DNA of 64,000 nucleotides from Streptomyces dioscori (GTDB lineage: Bacteria; Actinomycetota; Actinomycetes; Streptomycetales; Streptomycetaceae), in NCBI RefSeq assembly GCF_003024195.1, contig NZ_KZ679043.1:248001-312000 (forward strand), given 5' to 3'. The notes below the pieces were generated by a model, which worked only from the letters and a program-made list of their open reading frames with translations, ran no database searches and was not told the DNA's origin. Shown one piece after another: positions 18,792 through 26,992 of the stretch. The position numbers were made by a program, and so were the translations under genes. Positions within the stretch are counted from its first letter, which is position 1, and each line of letters begins with the position of its first letter.

Positions 18792-19703
18792 TCAGGAAGC
18801 GGCCAGTTCGTGTGCGTACGGCGGGTCCGCCCCTGGGCGGGAGCAGGTGATTGCCGCGGCTCGGGCTGCGAACCGCAGCAGTTCGGCCCAGCCGGCGGCC
18901 CCCAGGTCCGCCGGGCCCGCGGCGGACAGCGCGTCGCGGGCGGCGAGGCCGTGCAGCAGCGCCGCGTTCACCGTGTCGCCCGCGCCGATCGTGTCCACCA
19001 CGTCGACCGGTTCGCCCGGCACGGAGTACTCGCCGCCGTCGCGCGTGAACGCGGTCAGCCCGTCGCCGCCCCGGGTGATCACGACGGCCGAGGGGCCGGA
19101 GGCCAGCCACTCGCGCGGTGTGCCGCCCAGCCAGCGGGCGTCCTCCTCCGACAGCTTGAGCAGCGTGACCGAGGGAAGCCAGCTCTTGAACCGGGCCCGA
19201 TAGGCGTCCGGGTCCGGGATGAGCCCCGCGCGGATGTTCGGATCGAGTGTGGTGAACACGCCCCGCGCGGACGCGCTCCGCATCAGTTCCTCGTACGCGC
19301 TCGCACCCGGTTCCAGGACGAGCGAACAGGTACCGAAGGACACCGCTCGCGTCCCGTCGGGGAGTCGGTCGGGTGCCGAGAACAACCGGTCGGCGGTGCC
19401 CTCGACATAGAAGGAGTACCCGGCCGAGCCGTCGGCGGCGATGGACGCGACGGCGAGAGTCGTGGGCTCGGCGCCCCGCTGCACGGACGACACGTCCACG
19501 TCCGCCTCGCGCAGCCCCTCGGCCAGGGCCTCACCGAAGGCGTCGGTCGAGATCCGGGAGCAGAAGGCCGTGGGCGAACCGAGGCGGCCCAGGGCCACCG
19601 CCGTGTTGTACGGGCCGCCGCCGCGGCGCGGGGCGAGCGCGGCGAGCGCGCCCGACTCACCGGGCACCAGATCGATCAGGGCCTCACCGGCGACGACGAT
19701 CAC
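18792..19703 (-). CDS. PfkB-family carbohydrate kinase (fructokinase-like)
   Basis: A 303-residue ribokinase-fold sugar kinase. It has an N-terminal GEALIDLVPG, a GGGPYNTAVALGRLG substrate-binding motif, and the C-terminal anion-hole/catalytic motif DTIGAGDTVNAALLHGL with the catalytic Asp. The pattern is nearest to fructokinases, but the exact sugar is not certain. GTG 19703 overlaps the stop of the upstream lacI-type gene (GTGA) and has AAGGAAG before it, so the two form a coupled pair. Kinase and regulator are therefore likely to respond to the same sugar. Confidence 0.92.
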   Translation of the reverse strand: MIVVAGEALIDLVPGESGALAALAPRRGGGPYNTAVALGRLGSPTAFCSRISTDAFGEALAEGLREADVDVSSVQRGAEPTTLAVASIAADGSAGYSFYVEGTADRLFSAPDRLPDGTRAVSFGTCSLVLEPGASAYEELMRSASARGVFTTLDPNIRAGLIPDPDAYRARFKSWLPSVTLLKLSEEDARWLGGTPREWLASGPSAVVITRGGDGLTAFTRDGGEYSVPGEPVDVVDTIGAGDTVNAALLHGLAARDALSAAGPADLGAAGWAELLRFAARAAAITCSRPGADPPYAHELAAS

Positions 19704-20743
19704 GAGACGCTTCCTTTCTCGGGGTGGCTCTCGGGGCACCCGCACGAGGTGCGGTGCACGAAGGCGGAGGGCAGCCGGACCGTACGGGTGGGCCGGCCGG
19801 GGGAGTCCAGCCGTTCCAGCAGCAGCCGTACGGCCTGGGCTCCGATCTCCTTGCTGGGCTGGGAGATCGCGGTGAGCCGGGGCGAGAAGAGGTCCGCCCA
19901 GGAGAAGTCGTCGAAGCAGCACAGGGCCAGATCGCCGGGCACGGACACACCCCGCGCGCGAACGGCCCGTAGCGCGCCGATGGTCATCGCGTTGTTGGCG
20001 GTGATCAGAGCGGTCGGCGGCGCCGGGAGGGACAGCAGGGACTCGGTCGCCCGCTCGGCGCCCTCCGCCTCCGAGTTGCCGGGGATCACGAGCCGCTCCT
20101 CGTAGGCGAGTCCCGCGCAGGCCAGGCCGAGCCGGTAGCCGGTGATCCGCTCGCTCGTCGTGCTGAGACCCGCGAGGCCCGCGACCAGGCCGATCCTCCG
20201 GTGGCCCAGTTCGGCGAGGTGGGTGACCAGGTGCGTGACCGGCTCGGTGTTCTCCGCGGACACCTGGTCGAACGTGAAACCGGGCGCCGGGACGTCGTCG
20301 ACCAGCCGGTCGAGGAACACCGTCGGTACGCCGTGCCGCCCGAGGTAGCCGATCAGATCCCGAGGATCCGCGGAGGGCGCGACGATCATGCCGTCCACGC
20401 GCCGCTCGTGCAGCAGCTGGACCACCTTGCGCTCGTGCACCGGGTCGTCGTGCGGATCCGCGATCAGCAGGCTGTAGCCGTGCTCCAGTGCGCTCGCCTC
20501 CACACCCTGGAGGATCTCCGTGAAATAGGGGTTGCTGATCGCCGACACCGCGAGCCCGATGGACCGGGTACGCGCGGTGACCAGGGATCTGGCCAGGCCG
20601 TTCGGGGTGTAGCCGAGTGTCTCGATGGCGTCGAGGACGGCTTGGCGCGTGTGCGGCAGCACCGGGCGCGTGTCGTTGAGTACGTGCGAGACCGTCGCGA
20701 CGGACACGCCCGCGTGCCGGGCCACGTCGGCCATCGTCGCCAT
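19700..20743 (-). CDS. LacI-family transcriptional regulator
   Basis: A 347-residue repressor. The N-terminal HTH with hinge reads MATMADVARHAGVSVATVSHVLNDTRPV (residues 1-28), followed by ALDAIETLGYTPNGLARSLVTARTRSIGL and a periplasmic-binding-protein-like effector domain ending in HRTSCGCPES. ATG 20743 has a GAGGAG ribosome-binding site 5 nt upstream; a longer frame to 20869 begins in the preceding gene's 3' end. A 32-bp dyad (20817-20848) lies about 75 bp upstream and is the likely autoregulatory operator. It presumably represses itself and the coupled kinase until a sugar or sugar phosphate binds. Confidence 0.94.
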   Translation of the reverse strand: MATMADVARHAGVSVATVSHVLNDTRPVLPHTRQAVLDAIETLGYTPNGLARSLVTARTRSIGLAVSAISNPYFTEILQGVEASALEHGYSLLIADPHDDPVHERKVVQLLHERRVDGMIVAPSADPRDLIGYLGRHGVPTVFLDRLVDDVPAPGFTFDQVSAENTEPVTHLVTHLAELGHRRIGLVAGLAGLSTTSERITGYRLGLACAGLAYEERLVIPGNSEAEGAERATESLLSLPAPPTALITANNAMTIGALRAVRARGVSVPGDLALCCFDDFSWADLFSPRLTAISQPSKEIGAQAVRLLLERLDSPGRPTRTVRLPSAFVHRTSCGCPESHPEKGSVS

Positions 20744-20816
20744 GCCGTCTCCTCGATGCCTTCTCCGGAGGCCCCGGAACTGGCGGCCCGCTCGCGAAAG
20801 TACCTCATCCGGCAGT

Positions 20817-20848
20817 GCACGTAAACGCTTACGCAAGCGTTTACGTGC
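20817..20848. promoter_or_regulatory. LacI-type operator upstream of the lacI-kinase pair
   Basis: GCACGTAAACGCTT (20817-20830), ACGC, then AAGCGTTTACGTGC (20835-20848): perfect 14-bp arms with a 4-bp centre. Symmetric AACGCTT/AAGCGTT half-sites fit the LacI/GalR family. Since it lies 18 bp past the end of the upstream gene it could also act as that gene's terminator. Confidence 0.65.
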
Positions 20849-20865
20849 CGAGGGGAGGAGGTCGC

Positions 20866-21819
20866 TCACTCCCAGTCCCAGCCGATCCCCACGATCCCCG
20901 ACCGCACGCGCTGCTCCACCATGTGGACCGACCGGTGGTGGCCGCTCAGGGGCAGTTCCTGGCGGCCGCTGCGGGGCGCCGCCGCCGAGTGCTGGGCGAA
21001 CCGGTGGCAGCGCACGGGCAGCGTCCCCTCGGAGAACCGCACCTGAAGGGCGTACTGCCCGCCGGAGAAGCCGAACCCGCGGACGTACTCGCCGGACGCG
21101 CCGGCCGTGCCGTCCTCGACGCCGTAGCGGAACAGGAAGGTGTCGCCCGCCCGCAGGAGCGTGTCGAAGAGGAGCTCCGCCACGAGTACGCCGGTCTCGT
21201 GGTGCCAGAGCACGCGTCCCGTGCGGCAGTTCTCCAGGGCGTGCACGGTCATGTGCTCCGGGGCGCAGCCGGGATCACCGTGGTGGACGGCCACATAGCG
21301 GTCGACGCCGTCCTTGTGGGCGCGCACGATGTGCTGGGAGTCGCGTCCCACCAGCTCGCGGCGGGCGCCGATCCGTACCCGTTCGTGCTGGCCGATGGCG
21401 AGCAGCCCGCCGTCGAGCGGGGAGTCGAGCTCGGCCAGCAGCTTCTCCAGGGCTCCGGAGGCCTCGACCAGTGAGCGGTACGAGCGGGCCGAGGGTCGTT
21501 CCGCGGTGGTGTGCTCGTCGGCCGTCGTAAGGAGGCGGATGAGCGACTCGTCCGGCAGCTGGAGTATCTCCTCCAGAGCGCGCACGGCCCGGAGGGACTC
21601 GGCCCGCTGCGGACGCCGGGCGCCCTGCTGCCAGTAGCTCAGGCTCGTCACGCCGACCTTGACCCCGTACCGCGTCAGATGGTGCTGTACGCGCTGCAGC
21701 GGCAGTCCGCGGGCGGTGATCGCGGCGCGCAGCGCGACATGGAAGGGGCCGGTCCGCAGAGCCGTGTCCAGTTCCGCCGCGACGACGTCCACGTCCGCGT
21801 GCTGTGTGCCGTGCCGCAT
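20866..21819 (-). CDS. Conserved Streptomyces protein with N-terminal XRE-like helix-turn-helix
   Basis: A 317-residue soluble protein. Residues 18-85 look like an HTH of the XRE type (ALRAAITARGLPLQRVQHHLTRYGVKVGVTSLSYWQQGARRPQRAESLRAVRALEEILQLP). The remainder is a beta-rich, His-containing domain of unknown fold with the repeated phrase RVRIGARRELVGRDSQHIVRAHKDGVDRYVAVHHGDPG. ATG 21819 is chosen because the HTH follows directly; the upstream frame has a different base composition. I do not recognise the C-terminal domain. It is probably a regulator; targets unknown. The neighbouring lacI gene follows in the same direction. Confidence 0.7.
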   Translation of the reverse strand: MRHGTQHADVDVVAAELDTALRTGPFHVALRAAITARGLPLQRVQHHLTRYGVKVGVTSLSYWQQGARRPQRAESLRAVRALEEILQLPDESLIRLLTTADEHTTAERPSARSYRSLVEASGALEKLLAELDSPLDGGLLAIGQHERVRIGARRELVGRDSQHIVRAHKDGVDRYVAVHHGDPGCAPEHMTVHALENCRTGRVLWHHETGVLVAELLFDTLLRAGDTFLFRYGVEDGTAGASGEYVRGFGFSGGQYALQVRFSEGTLPVRCHRFAQHSAAAPRSGRQELPLSGHHRSVHMVEQRVRSGIVGIGWDWE

Positions 21820-22231
21820 GCAGGGGCCCTTCTTCTGAAGCTCACAACGGCTGGTCGGGCCGTTCGCACTGCGCAAAGGGGCCGCCCCGGTCGGCGTACG
21901 GGGGATGGTCACATGCGTACGCCGTGGTTCCCGGCCCAAGTAATCCCGCATTGAAGCCTGTTGACCAGGCCCGGACAACACCTGATGCGCAACTTCGCTG
22001 TGCGGAGGCCGGGCGGGCGTCGGGCCGAGCGATGGCTCAAGGCCGGCGGGGATCACGGGCGGCTACGGCGAGGCGCCCTCAGGAGGCGGACCGCGAGTCC
22101 TTGCTTGCCCGGAACATGCGGCGGCCCGGAGCGCGGGCGGTGGGGTCCGACGCGGTCGCGTCCAGGACCCGGTGACGCGCGGGCGCTCCGGGCTGCCTTC
22201 GTGCTTCGGGACGGCGTGGTGGCCGTCCGGT
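21820..22231. other. 412-bp intergenic region
   Basis: No convincing gene. It presumably holds the promoter of the XRE-like gene; no operator or hairpin stood out. Confidence 0.4.
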
Positions 22232-22423
22232 TCAGGGGCGGGGGTCGGTGTCGGGCTGCGCCGACCGCAGGCGCTTGGCGCGCACGATGTCGGGGTCGCG
22301 GGGGTCGAGGCCGGACAGCAGGCTGTCGCCGAACTGCTCCTCGTCCTGGTACGGGCGGACCCGGACCGACCGCCGTGATTTCTCGATCCGTGTCTGTCGC
22401 ATCTTCCGCAGCCCTTCGGTCAT
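22232..22423 (-). CDS. Small basic hypothetical protein
   Basis: A 63-residue frame beginning MTEGLRKMRQTRIEKSRRSVRV. It is mostly charged (Arg/Lys N-terminal half, Asp/Glu C-terminal half), with no cysteines and no membrane segment. The protein is credible because the third-position G+C pattern fits a real gene and it is flanked by gene-free DNA. A second start at 22402 (MRQTRIEK) has GAAGGG nine bases upstream. Function unknown. Confidence 0.5.
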   Translation of the reverse strand: MTEGLRKMRQTRIEKSRRSVRVRPYQDEEQFGDSLLSGLDPRDPDIVRAKRLRSAQPDTDPRP

Positions 22424-22782
22424 CGACCCGACGCCCTTGTCCGGGGCGGTGGATCCACCTGCATCTGCATTGCTAAGAGCATTGCCCCGAATTGTCTTCG
22501 TGTCGTCACGGCCAGCCCCCGAAACAGGTTCCGGTCCACCTCAATTGCCCACCTCCGGCCAGCCGTAACCGTCCACGTCCGACGGGGTGTTGGGTGCGGG
22601 CCGCGAGGGTGTGCCCTCGGACGGGTGCGGCATCGGCCGGTCGAGAGGTGGGAACGGGTGCAGGCAGGCCCACGGCGACGGGCTGATCGGGGCATGCCAG
22701 GCGACCGCCGGGGCCGGACCTGGCCGGAGCGAAGCCCGGAGCGGTCGGGATCGGGCCGGGCCGGGGGCGGCGGGCCGTCGCG
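22424..22782. other. Gene-free region before uvrC
   Basis: No gene that I can support. The right end is G-rich (GGCCGGGCCGGG near 22754-22765) and leads into the uvrC promoter. Confidence 0.4.
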
Positions 22783-22805
22783 CTGTCATACCCCGCCAGT
22801 AGGGT
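22783..22805 (+). promoter_or_regulatory. RecA-NDp/PafBC-type promoter of uvrC operon
   Basis: CTGTCATAC (22783-22791), eight bases, then TAGGGT (22800-22805). It is weaker than the uvrB and uvrA sites after TGTCA, but spacing and -10 are canonical. Exactly 7 nt separate the -10 from ATG 22813, as at uvrB. Confidence 0.7.
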
Positions 22806-22812
22806 GTGAGAC

Positions 22813-24867
22813 ATGGCCGACCCCTCCAGCTACCGCCCCAAGCCGGGACAGATCCCCGACTCGCCAGGGGTCTACAGATTCCGCGACGAGCACCGCCGGG
22901 TGATCTACGTCGGGAAGGCGAAGAGCCTGCGCCAGCGCCTGGCCAGCTACTTCCAGGACCTCTCCAACCTCCACCCGCGTACGCGCACGATGGTCACCAC
23001 GGCCGCGTCGGTGGAGTGGACCGTGGTGTCCACGGAGGTCGAGGCGCTCCAGCTGGAGTACTCCTGGATCAAGGAGTACGACCCCCGGTTCAACGTCAAG
23101 TACCGCGACGACAAGAGCTACCCCTATCTCGCGGTCACCATGAACGAGCGGTTTCCGCGCGTGCAGGTGATGCGCGGCCAGAAGAAGAAGGGCGTGCGCT
23201 ACTTCGGTCCCTACGGGCACGCGTGGGCGATCCGTGACACCGTGGACCTGCTGCTGCGCGTCTTCCCCGTCCGGACGTGCTCCGCGGGCGTGTTCAAGAA
23301 CGCCGAGCGGACGGGCCGCCCCTGTCTGCTCGGCTACATCGGCAAGTGCTCCGCCCCCTGCGTCGGACGGGTCTCGCCCGAGGAGCACCGTGAACTCGCC
23401 GAGGAGTTCAGCGACTTCATGACCGGCCGCACGGGCACGTACATCCGCCGCCTGGAGCGGCAGATGACGGACGCCGCCGAGGACATGGAGTACGAGCGGG
23501 CCGGCCGGCTGCGCGACGACATCGGGGCCCTGAAGAAGGCCATGGAGAAGAGTGCCGTCGTGCTCGCCGACGCGACGGACGCCGACCTGATCGCGCTGGC
23601 CGAGGACGAGCTGGAAGCAGCCGTGCAGATCTTCCACGTACGCGGCGGCCGGGTGCGCGGCCAGCGCGGCTGGGTCACCGACAAGGTCGAGGCGGTCACC
23701 ACGGGCGACCTGGTCGAGCACGCGCTCCAGCAGCTGTACGGGGAGGAGACCGGCGACTCCGTACCGAAGGAGGTACTCGTGCCGGCGCTGCCCGACCCCG
23801 TGGAGCCCGTCCAGGAGTGGCTCACCGAGCGGCGCGGGTCGAACGTGTCGCTGCGGATCCCGCAGCGCGGCGACAAGAAGGCCCTCATGGAGACGGTCGA
23901 GCGCAACGCCCTGCACTCGCTCGCCCTCCACAAGACCAAGCGCGCCTCCGACCTGACGACCCGCTCCCGCGCGCTGGAGGAGATCGCCGAGGCCCTCGGC
24001 CTGGACAGCGCGCCTCTGCGCGTCGAGTGCTACGACATCTCGCACCTCCAGGGCGACGACGTCGTGGCGTCGATGGTCGTCTTCGAGGACGGACTGGCGC
24101 GCAAGAGCGAGTACCGCCGCTTCCAGATCAAGAGCTTCGAGGGCCAGGACGACGTCCGCTCCATGCACGAGGTGATCACCCGCCGCTTCAGGCGGTACCT
24201 CGGCGAGAAGGAGAAGACCGGCGAGTGGGCCGACGGCGAAGCGAGTCTCACCGAGGAGGACGGGCGGCCCAAGCGTTTCGCGTACCCGCCGCAGCTGGTC
24301 GTCGTCGACGGCGGCAAGCCGCAGGTCGCGGCGGCCCAGCGGGCCCTGGACGAGCTGGGCATCGACGACATCGCCGTATGCGGCCTGGCCAAGCGCCTCG
24401 AAGAGGTCTGGCTGCCCGGCGACGACGACCCGGTGGTACTGCCACGTACCAGTGAAGGGCTCTATCTTCTTCAGCGTGTGCGCGACGAGGCGCACCGCTT
24501 CGCGATCACCTACCAGCGCACCAAGCGGGCACGGCGCTTCAGGGCGAGCCCGCTCGACGACGTGACGGGGCTCGGTGAGACGCGCAAGCAGGCATTGATC
24601 AAGCATTTCGGTTCGGTGAAAAAGCTGCGATCCGCGACAATCGACCAGATCTGCGAGGTTCCCGGCATAGGCCGCAAGACGGCCGAGTCGATCGCCGTGG
24701 CCTTCGCTCAGGCGGCCCCGGTGGCTCCCGCCGTGAACACCGCGACTGGAGAGATCATGGAAGACGAGGATCACGTGGAGGACGCGGCACCCGAAACGAC
24801 GGCGGGTGTCGCAGAGGAGCCCGTGTCCGCGGGCGCCTCGGACGAGCGACGGGGGCAGGAAAGATGA
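22813..24867 (+). CDS. uvrC: Excinuclease ABC subunit C
   Basis: The dual-incision nuclease of nucleotide excision repair. The 684 residues show an N-terminal GIY-YIG domain (SPGVYRFRDEHRRVIYVGKAKSLRQRLASY), a Cys-rich cluster (CSAGVF...CLLGYIGKCSAPCVG), a UVR motif that meets UvrB (LERQMTDAAEDMEYERAGRLRDDI), the RNase H-like endonuclease core (ECYDISHLQGDDVVASMVVFEDG and VVVDGGKPQVAAAQ) and a C-terminal helix-hairpin-helix pair (GLGETRKQALIKHFGSVKKL, IGRKTAESIA). The last about 45 residues are an acidic extension. ATG 22813 appears leaderless. The stop overlaps rapZ (ATGA), tying repair and the whiA operon together. Confidence 0.98.
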   Translation: MADPSSYRPKPGQIPDSPGVYRFRDEHRRVIYVGKAKSLRQRLASYFQDLSNLHPRTRTMVTTAASVEWTVVSTEVEALQLEYSWIKEYDPRFNVKYRDDKSYPYLAVTMNERFPRVQVMRGQKKKGVRYFGPYGHAWAIRDTVDLLLRVFPVRTCSAGVFKNAERTGRPCLLGYIGKCSAPCVGRVSPEEHRELAEEFSDFMTGRTGTYIRRLERQMTDAAEDMEYERAGRLRDDIGALKKAMEKSAVVLADATDADLIALAEDELEAAVQIFHVRGGRVRGQRGWVTDKVEAVTTGDLVEHALQQLYGEETGDSVPKEVLVPALPDPVEPVQEWLTERRGSNVSLRIPQRGDKKALMETVERNALHSLALHKTKRASDLTTRSRALEEIAEALGLDSAPLRVECYDISHLQGDDVVASMVVFEDGLARKSEYRRFQIKSFEGQDDVRSMHEVITRRFRRYLGEKEKTGEWADGEASLTEEDGRPKRFAYPPQLVVVDGGKPQVAAAQRALDELGIDDIAVCGLAKRLEEVWLPGDDDPVVLPRTSEGLYLLQRVRDEAHRFAITYQRTKRARRFRASPLDDVTGLGETRKQALIKHFGSVKKLRSATIDQICEVPGIGRKTAESIAVAFAQAAPVAPAVNTATGEIMEDEDHVEDAAPETTAGVAEEPVSAGASDERRGQER

Positions 24868-25880
24868 CCGAGAACGAGCAGGAAGAACCGCGGCGGACGG
24901 CGGCGCCCGACATGGTCGGCGGAGCCGACGCGCCGGAACGGACGGACGCGGCGGAACACGAAGACGGAGCGGAAGTGAACACGGGCACGACCATCGACAA
25001 GGCAGGCGTCGCCGAGGCGGCCATCCCGGAGCTGGTGATCATCTCCGGGATGTCGGGCGCGGGCCGGTCCACCGCCGCCAAGTGTCTGGAAGACCTGGGC
25101 TGGTTCGTCGTCGACAACCTGCCGCCCGCGCTGATCCCCACCATGGTGGAGCTCGGCGCGCGCTCGCAGGGGAACGTGGCACGCATCGCGGTCGTCGTCG
25201 ACGTCCGCGGCCGCCGCTTCTTCGACAACCTGCGCGAGTCCCTCGCCGACCTGGAGACCAAGCACGTCACCCGGCGGATCGTCTTCCTGGAGTCCTCGGA
25301 CGACGCCCTGGTGCGCCGCTTCGAGGGAGTGCGCCGGCCGCACCCGCTCCAGGGCGACGGCCGCATCGTCGACGGCATCGCCGCCGAGCGCGAACTACTG
25401 CGCGAGCTGCGTGGCGACGCCGACCTGGTGATCGACACCTCCAGCCTGAACGTGCACGAGCTGCGCGCCAAGATGGACGCCCAGTTCGCCGGGGAGGAGG
25501 AGCCCGAGCTGCGGGCCACCGTCATGTCCTTCGGCTTCAAGTACGGCCTGCCGGTCGACGCCGACCTGGTCGTGGACATGCGGTTCCTGCCCAATCCGCA
25601 CTGGGTCCCGGAGCTGCGCCAGTACACCGGCCTCAACGAGGAGGTGGCCGGGTACGTCTTCAACCAGCCCGGCGCCAAGGAGTTCCTCGACCGGTACGCC
25701 GAGCTGCTGCAGCTCATCCGGACGGGCTACCGCCGTGAGGGCAAGCGTTACGTGACCATCGCGGTCGGCTGCACCGGCGGCAAGCACCGCTCCGTCGCCA
25801 TGTCGGAGAAGCTCGCGGCCCGCCTGGTGTCCGAGGGAGTGGAGACGGTCGTCGTCCACCGGGACATGGGCCGCGAATGA
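24864..25880 (+). CDS. rapZ: RapZ-family nucleotide-binding protein
   Basis: A 338-residue RapZ/YvcJ family protein. In E. coli RapZ is an adaptor that delivers small RNAs controlling glucosamine-6-phosphate synthase; in Firmicutes the homologue YvcJ hydrolyses nucleotides. The first about 55 residues are an acidic low-complexity extension. The P-loop reads GMSGAGRST (near residue 64), with Arg in place of the usual Lys. Then come WFVVDNLPP, the FLESSD..LVRRFEGVRRPHPL motif, and the conserved C-terminal GYRREGKRYVTIAVGCTGGKHRSV. ATG 24864 overlaps the uvrC stop; GTG 24975 is a possible shorter start. The actinobacterial role is unsettled. Confidence 0.95.
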   Translation: MTENEQEEPRRTAAPDMVGGADAPERTDAAEHEDGAEVNTGTTIDKAGVAEAAIPELVIISGMSGAGRSTAAKCLEDLGWFVVDNLPPALIPTMVELGARSQGNVARIAVVVDVRGRRFFDNLRESLADLETKHVTRRIVFLESSDDALVRRFEGVRRPHPLQGDGRIVDGIAAERELLRELRGDADLVIDTSSLNVHELRAKMDAQFAGEEEPELRATVMSFGFKYGLPVDADLVVDMRFLPNPHWVPELRQYTGLNEEVAGYVFNQPGAKEFLDRYAELLQLIRTGYRREGKRYVTIAVGCTGGKHRSVAMSEKLAARLVSEGVETVVVHRDMGRE

Positions 25881-26992
25881 CACGACGTTCTCTGCGGCTG
25901 GACCGGCTGCGGCGGGGCGGTATCGACGGGCGCGGAATCGACGGGCCCGGCGGCAGGCCCGTCGACGCCCGCGGCGCCAAGCCCGCCAGACCCGCCGAGG
26001 CCCGCGGCGCGAAGCCGCGGCGCCGCGGCGCCCAGCCCAAGGTCGTCGCGCTGGGCGGGGGCATGGGCCTGTCCGCCTCGCTCGCCGCCCTGCGACGCAT
26101 CACCGGCGACCTCACCGCCGTCGTCACGGTCGCTGACGACGGCGGCTCCAGTGGCCGGCTCCGTGACGAACTGGGCGTGCTGCCGCCCGGTGACCTGCGC
26201 AAGGCGCTGGCCGCGCTGTGCGGCGACGACGAATGGGGGCAGACCTGGGCCCGGGTCATCCAGCACCGCTTCCAGTCCCAGGGCGAACTGCACGAACACG
26301 CGGTCGGCAATCTGCTGATCGTCGCCCTGTGGGAACAGCTCGGCGACCACGTCCAGGCGCTCGACCTGGTCGGCAGGCTACTGGGCGCGCACGGGCGGGT
26401 CCTGCCCATGTCGGCCGTACCCCTGGAGCTCCAGGCGCTGGTCAAGGGGCACGACCCGGACCGGCCCGAGGACGTCGACACCGTACGGGGCCAGGCGACC
26501 GTGGCGCTCACCCCCGGGGAGGTGCAGTCCGTGCACCTCGTGCCGCACGACCCGCCGGCGGTCCCCGAAGCCGTCGCCGCGGTCCTGGACGCCGACTGGG
26601 TGGTCCTCGGTCCCGGCTCCTGGTTCTCCTCCGTGATCCCGCATCTGCTCGTGCCCGAGCTGCTCGACGCCCTCACCGAGACGAAGGCACGCCGGATCCT
26701 CCCGCTGAACCTCGCTCCGCAACCCGGAGAAACAGAAGGCTTCTCCCCGCAGCGTCATTTGGAGGTTTTGGGACGACACGCCCCTAAACTCGCCCTGGAC
26801 GTGGTGTTGGCCGACGAGGCCGCCGTGCCCGACCGCGAGATACTCGCCGATGCCGCCAAGCGGTTCGGCGCGGCGGTCGAGCTGGCGCCGTTGGCCAGGA
26901 CCGACGGGACTCCGAGGCACGATCCGGAGCTGTTGGCCGCCGCGTACGACCGTATTTTTCGGATGCATGGAAGGATCGGCCCATGGCGATGA
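25877..26992 (+). CDS. yvcK: YvcK/CofD-like UDP-GlcNAc-binding protein
   Basis: A 371-residue protein of the CofD-like YvcK family, which binds UDP-GlcNAc and is needed for normal cell shape and growth on gluconeogenic carbon in Bacillus and mycobacteria. The nucleotide-sugar-binding motif is VVALGGGMGLSASLAALR (about residues 56-73), followed by TVADDGGSSGRLRDELGVLPPGDLRKAL and VVLGPGSWFSSVIPHLLV. The first 50 residues are an Arg/Gly/Pro-rich tail with repeats of GAKPxR. ATG 25877 overlaps the rapZ stop (ATGA). The last codons overlap whiA by 10 bp. Confidence 0.95.
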   Translation: MTRRSLRLDRLRRGGIDGRGIDGPGGRPVDARGAKPARPAEARGAKPRRRGAQPKVVALGGGMGLSASLAALRRITGDLTAVVTVADDGGSSGRLRDELGVLPPGDLRKALAALCGDDEWGQTWARVIQHRFQSQGELHEHAVGNLLIVALWEQLGDHVQALDLVGRLLGAHGRVLPMSAVPLELQALVKGHDPDRPEDVDTVRGQATVALTPGEVQSVHLVPHDPPAVPEAVAAVLDADWVVLGPGSWFSSVIPHLLVPELLDALTETKARRILPLNLAPQPGETEGFSPQRHLEVLGRHAPKLALDVVLADEAAVPDREILADAAKRFGAAVELAPLARTDGTPRHDPELLAAAYDRIFRMHGRIGPWR

